From Branchipolynoe longqiensis (lineage: Eukaryota; Annelida; Polychaeta; Phyllodocida; Polynoidae): a DNA stretch of 64,000 nt. Made by a program: the position numbers and the translations under genes. A model generated the notes under the pieces. The model was not told where the DNA came from and made no database searches. It saw nothing but the letters and a program-made list of their open reading frames with translations. The stretch is taken from NCBI GenBank assembly GCA_030323885.1, contig CM059197.1, forward strand, positions 30,213,178 through 30,277,177. Direction: 5' to 3'. Shown here piece by piece: positions 1 through 11,167 of the stretch (the stretch's first letter is position 1; each line of letters begins with the position of its first letter).

Positions 1-280
1 AACAAACAAAACGCAACTTGCGAGATTGTGTCAGGATGTGGAACCTCATTTTAAGTTTACCCACACAGACTCCACTTTAGAAGTTTTAATTTAGAAGTTT
101 GTATGGTCTTCTTGATTCTATGTGGGCCGGGTGGGACTCCGCTGGCTGGATAGTTGCTTATTGACGTCACAAGGGGGCACCACCTCCTACATCGTACCAA
201 ATGAAACCCACCCTGCTGGGCCTAGTTTACTTATAGCAAAGGCGTCAAGCATGCCTCCCCCCCCCCACCCCCACCCCACG

Positions 281-635
281 TTAAAGCTGCATAGTCCGAT
301 GAAATATCAAATTTTCAAAACCAAACCAATTATCTAAATTTGATTTGACATATCTAACTTAGATACTGATGCACTTATTAAGCATTTGTTTCTGCATAGA
401 AGGTAATAGTGAGTCAATTTAACAGAACCTGTTACTGCAGAAGTTTATGGTGTCAGAGTTTTGGCAAGCTTGCCAAAACTAATTTCCCATGTTTGCACTC
501 AAAATATCTCAAAAGTTTACCATTTAAAATAAAAGTAACTTTGAACTAATGTAAAGTAGATACTAGTGATCGACCTAATATATTTATCTCAGAAAAAATA
601 CAGAAATTCAAAACCATCGGACTGTGCAACTTTAA
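281..635 (+). mobile_element. MITE-A, complete copy 1
   Basis: A 355 bp non-autonomous inverted-repeat element with no coding capacity. Its ends read ttaaagctgcatagtccgat at the left and, in inverse, ttaaagttgcacagtccgat at the right, with 2 mismatches over about 21 bp. TTAA at both ends fits a TTAA-targeting transposase (piggyBac- or Kolobok-like); that superfamily is inferred. The centre (457-480) is a perfect 24 bp palindrome with arms AGTTTTGGCAAG and CTTGCCAAAACT. The copy at 12165-12519 has the same length and about 19 differences, so the family was active fairly recently. Confidence 0.88.
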
Positions 636-998
636 TGGACTATTTATTACAGAAAGCAGCCTTCTTAACTAGCATCGGGTTTTTGTCCACCATTGTGTCT
701 GGTTGTTAGAGTGCTTCATGTGGCTGCACTTCTTATAGCACATACCGTGACCATAAATGACAATTATTTGTTTGGGAGTTTTTGTTCAGCTGTTGCTATG
801 CAAACAGGCTTCCCTCCCGACAATTTCCCTCAGGGCTCTTAAACCATTCCCTTCCCCCACGTACATGTCAAGCTCACAGCAAACAAATGCAATTTCCCAC
901 AAAAGTTACTGGACAAAGCCATTTGTGATGATTTTCATATGGTGGCGTTAGAGTTAAGCTATATCGTCTTTATCAAAGCACAAATTCTTAGTGGTTAT
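636..998. other. No feature recognised
   Basis: AT-leaning sequence with only short open frames and no repeat shared with the rest of the window that I could see. Confidence 0.5.
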
Positions 999-999
999 T

Positions 1000-1062
<63 letters not shown>

Positions 1063-1075
1063 ATAATATTTATAA
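999..1075. repeat. (TA)n microsatellite
   Basis: Nearly pure TA dinucleotides with occasional extra T. It explains the isoleucine/tyrosine-rich frame read across it. Confidence 0.95.
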
Positions 1076-1126
1076 TATGTATTGTACATATAAACATATA
1101 TATCTGTAACGCCACAGGTTCTGATT

Positions 1127-1490
1127 GTTGGTTGGTTGGTTGGTTGTTGGAGGTTTACATCCTGGCAACATCTAAGGTCATATCAGGACAGGTACCGACT
1201 TGTGACAGTGCAAACTCATTGCAACTTTATAGTGCTGCCCCACTGGGAGACCAGGCCACCAGCACCATGCCATGATATCCCACTCAGTCACATTATCTTG
1301 ACACTGAGCCCACCCGTCCTTGCCCTATCCTAACAATGCCAAGCGCCTGGCTAGGATTAGTAGGAAGCGACAAGTATTAATTTTCAAGTCATTGGTTTGA
1401 CCCGACCAGTGTTCGAACCCGTGGATTCGAATCCCATGATTTACCAAAACGGGAGACGATGCTCAACTCATTCGACCATCCCATCTGGTC
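1127..1490 (-). mobile_element. SINE-1, full length, with 14 bp target duplication
   Basis: Reference copy of SINE-1, read on the minus strand. A tRNA-like head at the right end carries pol III A-box and B-box words. It is followed by the linker gagtcaaaccaatgactt, a core, and the 3' end ttgccaggatgtaaacctcc plus a CCAA tail. The 14 bp word cacaggttctgatt flanks it exactly (1113-1126 and 1490-1503), which is direct evidence of target-primed retrotransposition. It has no coding capacity, so mobility must come from a LINE. Confidence 0.93.
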
Positions 1491-1624
1491 ACAGGTTCTG
1501 ATTAGTGAAGTAAAATACAAGAGATATTATATGTTAGATACGAGCTAGACACTGATTCGCTGCAGTGTCGTGTGTGCTGTACAGTTCCACTGTACACAAC
1601 TTCTTACTCTCATCTGAACTACAC

Positions 1625-2004
1625 CAAAGACCCTATAATACTAAGACGGCTCACTCAGCCTGTACTGTGTAATCAAAATGATCAAACCCACCACTTGGTG
1701 CGCTGGCTGTTCTATTGGTTAAACAGGTGCTATAGTATATGTATAAATGTATATATGGATGTGAAAGATGTGTGATGATGGGGATACTGATGCTGATGCT
1801 GATGATGTGTATTTGTTCATAGCAATTTCATATTGATGTCTATTCATACTTACCTATGTCATGTATAATATAATTGTATGTGTTTACATGTGAAACACCA
1901 ACCAGCAGCCGGGCTGATCAAACCCACCACAAGGTGGCACTGCGAAATTTACATTACCATTGGAGAGATAGGGAGTGAGCCATCTTAGTATTATAGGGTC
2001 TTTG
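1625..2004 (+). mobile_element. MITE-B, complete copy 1
   Basis: A 380 bp element with 30 bp terminal inverted repeats, starting caaagaccctataatactaa, with one mismatch between ends. A 7 bp direct duplication actacac lies at 1618-1624 and 2005-2011. Two related inner blocks (gatcaaacccaccac) lie near each end. There is no coding capacity. This copy is the uninterrupted version of the split copy at 20382-20975. Confidence 0.88.
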
Positions 2005-2212
2005 ACTACACTGTCTGTTCTATAAAAGATGGCGTCCCCACGTGGTGTACGGTGCAGTCGATGCTGCTGAATCTGCGGCGTACGCTATCACTAGTATCAG
2101 TTTACATCCATCATATCTTCTTTTTTAAATTGGGAGTTTCAATATGAATTGTAGTCACTTTAGCAGGCAATTTCAGCAACGTCAACTGTATTTAATCCCT
2201 CTTCTTTTTGCT

Positions 2213-2360
2213 CAGGGATGAAAGTGGTCTCCGACAAAAAAAAGTGGAAATCAAGCCGAGACCTTTGCACAAATGGTGAATTCCGTGAAACCACAGATTT
2301 CCTCAAATAGGATTCGAATAGTGAGGGAATCGTGGGAAAATGCCGGAAGTCAGGTTTCAA
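2213..2360 (+). mobile_element. MITE-H, left-end fragment
   Basis: Begins cagggatgaaagtggtctcc, the left terminus of MITE-H, then follows the family for about 150 bp, including ggaagtcaggtttca. No right terminus is present, so it is truncated. Confidence 0.7.
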
Positions 2361-3547
2361 CTGTCTTTGTTTTGACTCTATTATCGCCCATGCCTAATTT
2401 TCTTGTTTGGGTTTTATGTTCTAGCAGCATCTAAAGTTATATAAGAATCATGGGATTCGGACTAATATTATACAGATATATGGATATATATATGTATTAC
2501 ATGTTTAACAGTTCGGCTATTCCACCCCCGATTAAGGCGAGCCTACGAGTTAATTTATGTAATTATTTCCATGTGAATTTGTGGGGGCCTGCCGCGGGCC
2601 GCCGCCGCCTCTCGTCCCATCTGCAGGTGGACCGTCGCCGTCGTTGTCATTCCCGGGCTAAGGGCGGACAACCAGAGTATCGAATAAATACGGTTCTTGA
2701 CCCCCTTCTCGCATTCATCAGACTAAAGCAATTGCTTGTTGTTGTAACTAACTGGCTGTCCTCCCCACCGTTCGGTGTGTATTATTATGTTTAAATTAAT
2801 CCAAAACTAAGCAGACATGCCCTGCATCTCCGCTGCTGTCACTGATAATCAGCCTAAGTTAATGTCATATTTTCAGCCAAAATAGCACTACGTTAATTCC
2901 GTTAATATGTCTGTTCTTATCTCCCCGCAGATGGATTAATTGGCTGCATAAGGCCTAGTAGGCATAAGGCCCTTAATTACATATAAAGCAAGCAAATATC
3001 AGGTTATCCATAGCGGTTAATCTACAAGAAGACTGGAGAATAGTAAAGAATGCAAGGAACGTTCCAATTCGCCTTTCCAAGAGCTCACGGCTTTATTCTT
3101 ACCCTAACTAGTACAATAAGTGTTCTTTCTTAGAATGATTCCATTGAATAACGATTAAATACATTAGGTCTATCCCCTCCCGTGTTAGTTAAGTTAAATA
3201 AGTTTGGAATTTCGACAATAAAAGCCTAAATCTCATCTAAAAACATCAGAGCGTGCATAAAGTATGTGTGACGAGTCAGAGCCCGAGCGCTCGGCCTTCC
3301 ACCATTGCTAGGAGAGTCGCAATCGACGTCTCCTAACGACGCGTTACAGCAGGGAACCCGGCCCCGCAAATGGTGGCAAATGCGAGCCTGGTGAGTAGCC
3401 CGCATTTCAGAATGCGAGCTAATCAGCCCAGCCTGCATTTCCATCAGTCGAGTAGTCTCGCCCACTTCACATGTAAAATATATAATACATGACATTTTGC
3501 AAACATTAATCAGTGAATATCAACAATCACGGAGATCTTTCATCTCA
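2361..3547. other. No gene recognised; small GC-rich patch
   Basis: A GC-rich stretch at about 2582-2665 (CCGCCGCC-type) is followed by AT-rich sequence. tctccccgcag at about 2920-2931 resembles a 3' splice site, but no convincing exon follows. An 89-codon minus-strand frame at 3226-3495 has no recognisable domain. Confidence 0.4.
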
Positions 3548-3775
3548 GTTTGCTACTAAGGCCGACGGGATAATCGAGTGAGCAGGGTAGAGAGTCTGCT
3601 TCCCATGTGGGAGGTCGTGGGATCAATCCCTGGCCGAGTCAAACCAAATACATATTAAAATTATATTTGTCACTATGTTGTCTGATGCTGAGGATTAGTA
3701 GAAATGGGCTGGGTGATCTCATTCTCAGTGAGGCAACATTAAAGGCGGCCATGAGTGCACATTACCACAAACAAT
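3548..3775 (+). mobile_element. SINE-1, diverged copy
   Basis: Head-like sequence with a B-box-like ggatcaatccctgg and linker gagtcaaaccaa, then a diverged body including catgagtgcaca. It is older than the typical copies because matches are scattered. Confidence 0.6.
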
Positions 3776-3813
3776 TACTCATACCGATATTACCTAAGCT
3801 GTTGTTTGTACCT

Positions 3814-4238
3814 TTTTTTTTTTTTTTTTGGTCCATTAGTTGTTTAAGCAGGGGAAATTTCAGTCTCAGACGACTGGTCTTCCTCATTCCACTGCTAGTC
3901 GATAGAAAGCCCGAGCCTACACTTTTACCGACCCAAGGTATTTTTAACCTCCCACACCACATAGGCATGGTATGAGAGCAACCGGCCACCATTAGACAGT
4001 TTGTCGATAGAAAGCCTGAGCCTACACTTTTACCGACCCAAGGGATTTTTAACCTCCCACACCACATAGGCATGGTATGAGAGCAACCGGCCTTTGATGG
4101 CGCTGTAAGTTATACACAGCGGTGGAAATCCAAATCGGCAGAGCTGGGGGCACGGGAAATCGAACCACCGACCCTCAGATTAGGAGTCTGACCTAGAAAA
4201 AAGTCAGACACTCTAACCACTCTGCCACAGAGAACACC
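3814..4238 (-). mobile_element. SINE-2 with duplicated body and the SINE-1m-type tail
   Basis: On the minus strand a tRNA-like head (A-box TGGCAGAGTGG, B-box GGTTCGATTTCC) starts at 4238. The body holds gtcgatagaaagcctgag and the block around cacaccacataggcatgg twice, 115 bp apart (3898 and 4013). The 3' end is the tail agcagtggaatgaggaag, then atttcccctgcttaaac, then poly-A. Other SINE-2 copies have a different tail, so this copy is mosaic. Confidence 0.85.
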
Positions 4239-4320
4239 TTAAACACTCACATACACTCACGCACTCAGTCATTCACACTCACTTCCACACAATCATCCAT
4301 TCACTCCCCACAATGAGATA
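4239..4320. repeat. CACTCA-rich degenerate simple repeat
   Basis: Irregular ACTCAC/CACTCA words follow the SINE-2 head directly. Confidence 0.7.
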
Positions 4321-4345
4321 TATTCCATATGTAATTATAGAGACA

Positions 4346-4676
4346 TTCAATTTGCATAATCCGATGGTTTTGAACTTAGATATATATACTGGGTTGATCA
4401 CCATGATTACCTTACTTCAGTTTGAAGTTACCTTAATTATGAATGGCTACCGTTGGAGATTTTTTAAGTGAAAACATGCTAAATTTATTTTGGTGTGCTC
4501 ATCGAAATTCTGCACATAATAAGGTAGTAACAGGTTCTATTATTAAAATGACTTAATATGCAGCAAACAAATGTTTAATGAGTGTACCAGTATTTAAAGT
4601 TCGATATGTAGGATTAAATCTATGACATGTAAGCATTTTGGTTTCGAACGTGCGAGGCTTTCATCGAACTATACAT
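4346..4676 (-). mobile_element. MITE-A, diverged copy
   Basis: Reverse-oriented family member. The end ttgcataatccgatggtttt matches the inverted 3' terminus. The interior keeps taacaggttctatt and tttaatgagtgtacc, and the far end reads ctttcatcga. Divergence indicates an old insertion. Confidence 0.75.
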
Positions 4677-4863
4677 GATATCTTTCCAAGTTTGGTCATT
4701 ATCCTTATTCTGAAATGGAAAACAAATTTACCAAGAGCCCACATTAGTTGTATTAAAATGATTATCAAATATGATTGGCGACAACAAATATCTGTCTTAA
4801 TGTGATGAAAATAGCCCGTTAAAACATTATAATTTCCATTACATTATATTATATTTTATTTTA

Positions 4864-4902
4864 CTAGCTTTAACCCATGCTGCACATGGGTTAAAAAGCT
4901 AG
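4864..4902. repeat. Short perfect-arm hairpin
   Basis: ctagcttt and aacccatg pair with catgggtt and aaagctag around a short loop. This is probably a relic of an inverted-repeat element; no function is visible. Confidence 0.6.
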
Positions 4903-5042
4903 GGTCCACATCAATTCCTGGACCAATATTGTGTAACGGCAGTCACAATGACAGTCTGGTCGAAATGACCAAAGTTAGTAAAAACAAAAAACCATCAAAA
5001 TTAATATGAAATGATTTTTTTTTAAATTCAAAATTAATACGA

Positions 5043-5385
5043 TCGTTTGTTTGTTTGTTGTTTTACGTCCTAGCAACATCTAAGGTTATATCAGGACGGG
5101 TACCGACTTGTGACAGTGCGTACTCATGGCAACTTTATAGTCCTGTCCTCCTGGGAAACCAGGCCGACGGTACCATGAACTGGTATCCCACTCAGTCACA
5201 TTATCTTGACACTGAGCACACCAGTCCTTGCCCTGTCCTAATAATGCCGAGAGCCTGGCTAGGAAGCGACAAGTATCAATGTTTAAGTCATTGGTTTGAC
5301 TCGACCAGGGTGCTAACCAACGACCCCACGATCTATCAGCACGGGACACGGACGCTCTAACTCATTCGGCCATCCCGTCTGGTCG
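5043..5385 (-). mobile_element. SINE-1, full length
   Basis: The tail (GTTT)n and gttttacgtcctagcaac lie at the left, and the head ends in catcccgtctggtc at the right. The word taatacga occurs at 5035-5042 and 5386-5393 and is the likely target duplication. Open frames here are shadows of the SINE. Confidence 0.9.
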
Positions 5386-5393
5386 TAATACGA

Positions 5394-5763
5394 AATGTGT
5401 ATGTTATTAACAACCCACACATGGCGAAGCACAATTGGAGTACAATGATGCGCGCTGGCAGCATCGATTAACGGAAGAGTAGTGATCAGAATGACCCGAA
5501 AACTAAACCACCGTTCGGTGTTATATATATAATTGATTATATGAGTTTTTTGCTCGGAATTAACCAAACTGTCAGGAGGACAACACCCGAGTGTTGACCG
5601 AAAATTGTTTCAGTCTAGTTTTTGCACATTGCGCCGACTAATTCCACGACCATTAAGGGGGGGAGGTGGGGGGGGTTGAATGAACAGAGACTGGCAGCAC
5701 TGTAGCCCACATACATCATCTTTGCCATTAGATTCGGACAAATTGGGACAGAAATAATCGGCG
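5394..5763. other. No feature recognised
   Basis: Mixed-composition sequence with a G-rich patch near 5655-5675. No repeat or coding signal is seen. Confidence 0.4.
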
Positions 5764-6268
5764 CCGGTGTCGCAGTTTCAGCCGTGCACCAGTTTCAGCC
5801 GTGCGCATAGACTCAAACTCAAGGCATTGCCAATGGTCGTGAGCAATCTTCATACAGAAAATACAGAAAAAGTTAAATATCTCTAAAACGACACTACCTA
5901 TTAACAAATTGCTTGGTACACATATAGAAAACATCTTTACCAAAAAGATTATATTAAATTTATAAGGTTAGGGTTCTTGATTTCTATTAATTTTGAATAA
6001 AACTAATGTTTTGCACTGCGCGTACCATCAAACTCAAGGCATTGTCAATGGTGGTGAGCAATCTTCATACAGAAAATCCAGGAAAAGTGAAATATCTCTA
6101 AAACCACACCACCTAGAAACAAATCGCTTGGTACACATATAGAGAACATCTTTACCAAAAACATTATATTAAATTTATAAGGTTAGTGACTCACGACCAT
6201 TGACAATGCCTTGAGTTTGAGTCTATGTGCACGGCCGAAACTGGCCGACGGCTGACCTGCGACACCGG
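5764..6268. mobile_element. MITE-K, copy 1 (long inverted repeats)
   Basis: Arms of about 83 bp at each end (5764-5846 and 6186-6268) are inverted copies with roughly ten mismatches and begin ccggtgtcgcag. The interior is two direct units of about 210 bp, each with gagcaatcttcatacaga and ttatattaaatttataagg. It shares this interior with 59535-60002, although the terminal words differ. No coding capacity. Confidence 0.82.
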
Positions 6269-6516
6269 GCGAGGCGGGCAGGGCCGGCTCCTGTCTCCCT
6301 AATTAATAGCCTGCACCAACAGTTGGCCAACTATCGTGTGTAAACTGTTGGTAACACGCCCCCAGCCCTGTAGGCCGGTGCCTGCCTCCAGTTGCGCCCA
6401 GGCGGACTGCGTGCAACACGAGATGTGTATTATGTGTAATTTGGTGAACAACCCGCCATTAATTTCACTACAAAAAACAATAAAAAGACACTCTACTGTG
6501 TGTAGCCAGTAGCCAT

Positions 6517-6702
6517 GGGGGGGGGGGGGGGGGGGGGGGGCGGGGGGGGAGGGAGAGCAATAGGGGACTGCGCAGCCGGGTGGTAGACAGGGGAGGGGAG
6601 GAACAACCAGGACCGGGGGGGGGGGGGGGGGGGGGGCGACAGGAAGGAGCAGCCAGAGGGGAGCAGTCAGGGGGAGCAGCTAGGGGGGGGGGGGGGGGGG
6701 GG
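6517..6702 (+). repeat. Cluster of three long poly-G tracts
   Basis: Uninterrupted G runs at about 6517-6540, 6615-6636 and 6683-6702, joined by G-rich sequence. G-quadruplex formation is expected from composition. Run lengths may be unreliable in an assembly. Confidence 0.85.
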
Positions 6703-6716
6703 TGGTAGGACGTAGT

Positions 6717-6806
6717 ATGAAGGGGGTAGACATGAAAGGGGTAGACAGAAAGGGGGTAGACAGGCAGGACGTAGACATGAAGGGGGTAGACAGGAAGGAG
6801 GTTGAC
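6717..6806 (+). repeat. 15-bp minisatellite, six units
   Basis: Units of atgaagggggtagac with small variations run six times without a break. Confidence 0.85.
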
Positions 6807-6853
6807 AGGGGGATGAGCCACGGGTTGAGATGCCATGGGGGTAAACAGGACAG

Positions 6854-7197
6854 TTTGTTTGTTTGTTTGTTGTTGTTTTACATCCTAGCAACATCTAAGG
6901 TCATATCAGGACGGGTACCGACTTGTGACAGTGAGCACTCATGGCGACTTTATAGTGCTGTCCCACTGGGAAACCAGGCCGCCGGCACCATGACCTGGTA
7001 TCCCACTCAGTCACATTATCCTGACACTGAGCACACAGTCCTTGCCCTATCCTAATAATGCTGAGCGCCTGGCTAGGAAGCGACAAGTATCAATTTTAAA
7101 GTCATTGGTTTGACTCGACCGGGACTCGAACCCACGACCCCACGATCTACCAGCACGGGAGACGGACGCTCTAACTCATTCGGCCATCCTGTCTGGC
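6854..7197 (-). mobile_element. SINE-1, full length
   Basis: Complete copy inside G-rich repeat, tail at left and tRNA-like head at right (ggccatcctgtctggc). caggacag flanks it at 6846-6853 and 7198-7205. Confidence 0.92.
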
Positions 7198-7362
7198 CAG
7201 GACAGGGGGAGCAGGGGGGAGGGAGGGGGAGGGGCGAGGGGAGGGGAGGGGAGGGGAGGGGAGGGAGGGGAGGGGAGAGGGGATGGGGAGGGGAGGGGAG
7301 GGGGAGAGGGGATGGGAGGGGAGAGGGGAGGGGAGGGGAGGGGAGGGGAGGGGAGGGAGGTG
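7198..7362 (+). repeat. GGGGA-rich pentanucleotide tract
   Basis: Repeated GGGGA/GGGAG words. The several proline- or glycine-rich frames on both strands are artefacts of this tract. Confidence 0.9.
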
Positions 7363-7414
7363 GCAGCCAGAGGGAAGGGAGCAGACAACACCACAACCAC
7401 TAATAGACACTGCA

Positions 7415-7734
7415 TGTTTGTTGCTTTATGTCCTGGCAACATCTAAGGTCATATGAGAATGGTTACCAACTTGTGACTGCACACTCATAGCAACTTTATA
7501 GTGCTGCCCTACTGGGAGACTAGACCACCAGCACCATGACCCAATATCTCACACAATCATTGTATCCTGATACTGTGCTAATCAGTCATTGTCCTCTCCT
7601 ATTAATGGCGAGTACCAGGCTAGGTAGTGACAAGTATCAATTTCATAAGTCACTGGTTTGACTCGGCCAGGATTCAAGCTCCCAACCTTCAGCACGGGAA
7701 ACCTGCGCTCTACTGATTCAGCCACCGCGTCCGG
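7415..7734 (-). mobile_element. SINE-1, head variant with CGCGTCCGG end
   Basis: Full-length but more diverged. The head ends ccaccgcgtccgg rather than catcccgtctgg, defining a second head subfamily seen again at 13266, 46845, 47811 and 59350. No clear target duplication. Confidence 0.85.
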
Positions 7735-7828
7735 ACCCATGCACAGCACACACAGTGGTAATGCCTTAGGTAGACTGAGACCCAATGGCTGGGTAGTTTT
7801 TGGCAACTGCTTTTGGTTTTTTGTTTGT

Positions 7829-8520
7829 TTGTTTTTTTGTTTAACGACCACCCCCCGCACAAAAAGTAAACATTGGCTATTGGTTAAACATATCTAATTA
7901 AAAAATTACATTTCAAACAGGTAAAATAGAGCACAGAAATGTATGCCAAAAAAGCATACAACTGTGGTAAAATCACAAGTGGTATACGATAAATAAAATC
8001 AACAATAAAATACTTTTAAAGTTAAAAATGGAAAGTGAATTTTTGGTTTTTAAAAACAACAATTTCAATAAAAATGTATTAATGAGTTGCTGATGGAATC
8101 GGAACTACTCCATTACAGCTTCATTTGCAAATATATCATCTCTAAACCAGCTGTAGGTGAGGACAACCCACCAAGAAGTGATGCACTGTCAGTATAGACC
8201 AGCAGATGGACGGTCCGCAGCCAAAATATAACTATGCATCGAAGAAGGTATGACCAATACGGGAGCGACTGAGGATAACTTCAACTGCCAAGCCACTCAG
8301 ATATTGCACTATTTGTATTACAGCGAAACAAACTGTCTGTATAATATTCATATCCGGCAACTCGAAGCAATGAACGGATCTTAAAGGTCAAAATATAGTG
8401 CAGATATGAAAGAACAAAAATTTCAATGCGCTATAGTAGACAAGCTGTAATTATGGCCACGCTGGCTTTGTTCCAATATTTCTTTCGCTAGTACGCTAGC
8501 CGGATAAACTGGCTGTGCTC
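7829..8520. other. Unassigned, possibly an old retroelement 3' region
   Basis: The left edge has tttttttgtttaacgacca and then attggctattggttaaacat, words that recall 3' regions of common invertebrate retroelements. That likeness is from memory and weak. No coding frame survives. Confidence 0.25.
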
Positions 8521-8630
8521 GCATTAAGCCGTTCGCAGATTTGCCATGAGCTCAAAACATATATGGCAAAAGAAGAATTAATGCTCTTTGTCAAGCTTGT
8601 TTAAATATATAAACAGTAACGCACAGAACG

Positions 8631-8962
8631 ACCGGGGTGCGGTGCCCAATCAGAAGAGCATGGGCCTCGCATGCGGAAAAGGTCGAGAGTTTGGTTCCCG
8701 GTCGAGTCAAACCAATGACTTTAAAATTGATAATTGTTGCTTCCTAGCCTGGCTCTCAGCATTAATAGGATAGGGCAAGGACTGGCTCATTCAGTGCCAG
8801 AATAATGTGACTGAGTGGGATATCGGGTCATGGTGCCAGTGGCCTGATTTCCCAGTTGGGCAGCACTATAAAGTCACCATGAGTGTGCACTGTCATAAGT
8901 CGGTACCCGTCCTGATATGACCTTAGATGTTCCCAGGATGTAAAACTCCAACAACCAACCAC
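8631..8962 (+). mobile_element. SINE-1, full length
   Basis: The head at 8631 (ggtgcccaatcagaagagc) has linker gagtcaaaccaatgactt, the core and the standard 3' end with an ACAACCAACC tail. The minus-strand frame over it is a shadow. Confidence 0.88.
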
Positions 8963-9179
8963 AGTCCGGTATGCTGGGGAGTGAATAGTACGGAGTAATT
9001 GGCGCGTCATGGTAATCTACTTATGAGCATGACATACTAACACTGTTAGACAGGGGTGGAGAATATTGCTGACGCATATACCCGGTATATCTAGGGCTCA
9101 AGGATGTGCGGCCTCTGCCCGCCGGACATGACCTATGCCCGCCAGACAACTACGGTATTCACGATGTTTCAGTAAAGTC

Positions 9180-9830
9180 GAAATAATTCGATGATAGCAT
9201 ATTTTCAAAAACAAAAAATGTGATTCTATATATCCTAAACTAGATACATATACACTCATTAAGCATTCGTTTGGAACATCAAAATTAGCTGGCTTAGATA
9301 CAAATGCACTCATTAAGCATTCGTTTGGAACATCAAAATTAGCCGGCTTAGATATGAATGCACTCATTAAGCATTCGTTTGGAACATCAAAATTAGCCGG
9401 CTTAGATATGAATGCACTCATTAAGCATTCGTTTGGAACATCAAAATTAGCCGGCTTCGATTTGAATGAACTCATTAAGATTCCTTTGGAATATCAAAAT
9501 TACCTGGCTTAGATTTGAATGAACTCACTAAGATTCCTTTGGAATATTAAAATTAGCTGGCTTCGATTTGAATGAACTCATTAATCATTCCTTTGGAATA
9601 TCAAAGTTAGCTGGCTTCCACAGATGGCAGGCAACACGACCTAGTTAACATAGCAATGGCATATTGCACCTTTGGTGTGCACACACAAACTATTTTGCAT
9701 GTTTTCACTTTAGATATCTCCAAAAGTTAGTCAATTATGATCAAAATTATTCCGAACAACATTAGGTCATAATGATTCTGTTTTAAAAGAGAAAAATGCC
9801 CAAAATATTATGTAATTTTAACCTCATAGA
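9180..9830 (+). mobile_element. MITE-A relative with an internal 54-bp tandem expansion
   Basis: Family words flank the array (aagttagtcaattatg and the taattttaacc end). Within it, 9239-9614 is seven tandem units of 53-54 bp built on the MITE-A segment cttagatac...cactcattaagcatt. The 125-codon minus-strand frame repeating an 18-residue unit is this array read in frame, not a protein gene. Confidence 0.75.
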
Positions 9831-9922
9831 TAAATGTCTTAAATGGGTCAAATATTAAGCGGAAACAAGTGTTTTTCTTCGAAGCGGGTCTCGTGAGAAT
9901 GGTTGCCTGAGGCTTCTCCATC

Positions 9923-10180
9923 ACACAGCGTGTATCTTCTTACACACAGCGTGTATCTTCTTATACACAGTGTGTATCTTCTTACACACAGCGTGTATCT
10001 TCTTACACACACCGGGTATCTTCGTACACACAGCGTGTATCTTCTTACACACAGCGTGTATCTTCTTACACACAGCGGGTATCTTCTTACACACAGAGTG
10101 TATCTTCTTACACACAGCATGTATCTTCTTACACACAGAGTGTATCTTCTTACACACAGAGTGTATCCTCTTACACACAC
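9923..10180. repeat. 21-bp minisatellite, about 12 units
   Basis: Unit gtgtatcttcttacacacagc with few variants. Because the period is a multiple of three, all frames stay open on both strands. Confidence 0.95.
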
Positions 10181-10374
10181 AGTAGCGTGCTTTTTGCTGC
10201 CCCGAATAGCACTAGCGCTACAGGATGCTAGTTACTAGAGAATAACTTCATAACAACTAGCCAAACATTTCAGTACTTGTGCAATAAGAACTGAGCGATT
10301 TCAACTGAACTACGTCAGGTCATTCGAAATCACCCGGCCCACCCACTCGGGACAGACAGGTGAAGTAATATTAT

Positions 10375-10434
10375 TTCTTTCTTTCTTTGTTGGAGTTCTA
10401 CGTCCTGGCAACACCTCAGGTCATATCAGGACGG
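10375..10434 (-). mobile_element. SINE-1, 3' tail fragment
   Basis: ttggagttctacgtcctggc and the adjoining ggtcatatcaggacgg are the SINE-1 3' end only. A 5'-truncated insertion is likely. Confidence 0.75.
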
Positions 10435-10658
10435 ATAAAATAATGTTCATGTCTTGGATATGTATTTCATATAGGATAAGCTCATTGCATGTCATTATAA
10501 AACTGCTTTATCATTGGGGAGGCCATATAGCACTGCAATATTGCACCTCATAAAGCACGAGGCTACTATATCCCATTCTATATTGCATGGTATACCATGT
10601 GCTATATCCAGAAATCACCATTTTTCACTGCCAATAAGAAGCGCCCTTCAGAGTGATT

Positions 10659-10659
<1 letters not shown>

Positions 10660-10697
<38 letters not shown>
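10660..10697 (+). repeat. Poly-G run of 38
   Basis: Uninterrupted G tract, the longest in the window. Its length in the genome is uncertain because such runs assemble poorly. Confidence 0.85.
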
Positions 10698-10698
<1 letters not shown>

Positions 10699-11167
10699 GA
10701 CCTGCACTATACTACACAGCAGAGTAACAACACTAACACGATACAGGTGAACTGAACCAAGCATATACACCGCAGTATTGGGTGTCTACTCCTAATAACA
10801 TGTTGTACAGGTGTACGAGCCGGGGTCTGTCTACCTTCAGTCGCAACAGCAATAATGCAACAAAGGCAGTCAGTCAGCGAACTGGCAGTAACGCGCCCCC
10901 TCGTGTTGTATAACTACATCCGGCTGTGTGTGAGCTGCTGGGGCCTGATACAGTGTGTACTCACCTGGGACGAACCCGGGCTGAGTGTGTGAGCAGCTCA
11001 TATGCCTAGACAGCGAATCCTCCCCTGCATATGCGCAGTGGTGGCACAGTTAGGAACTTGCCGCAGTAGGGTACCATCGGCCGCTGTGTGATGATCATGG
11101 GGACCCGCCTAGACACACCCCAGGTTCCAACCTCCACTCTAGGCGCTACTCAGTTCCGCCTGCACTA
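10698..11167. other. No feature recognised
   Basis: Moderately GC-rich sequence. actcacctgg near 10960 would be a 5' splice-like word on the minus strand, but there is no supporting exon. Confidence 0.35.

Noticed and set aside
9848..10238. Overlapping frames of 71-111 codons on both strands
   Set aside because: 21-bp minisatellite artefact.
10945..10985. U1 snRNA-like start (actcacctggga)
   Set aside because: Only about 10 bases agree and no Sm site or stem-loops follow.
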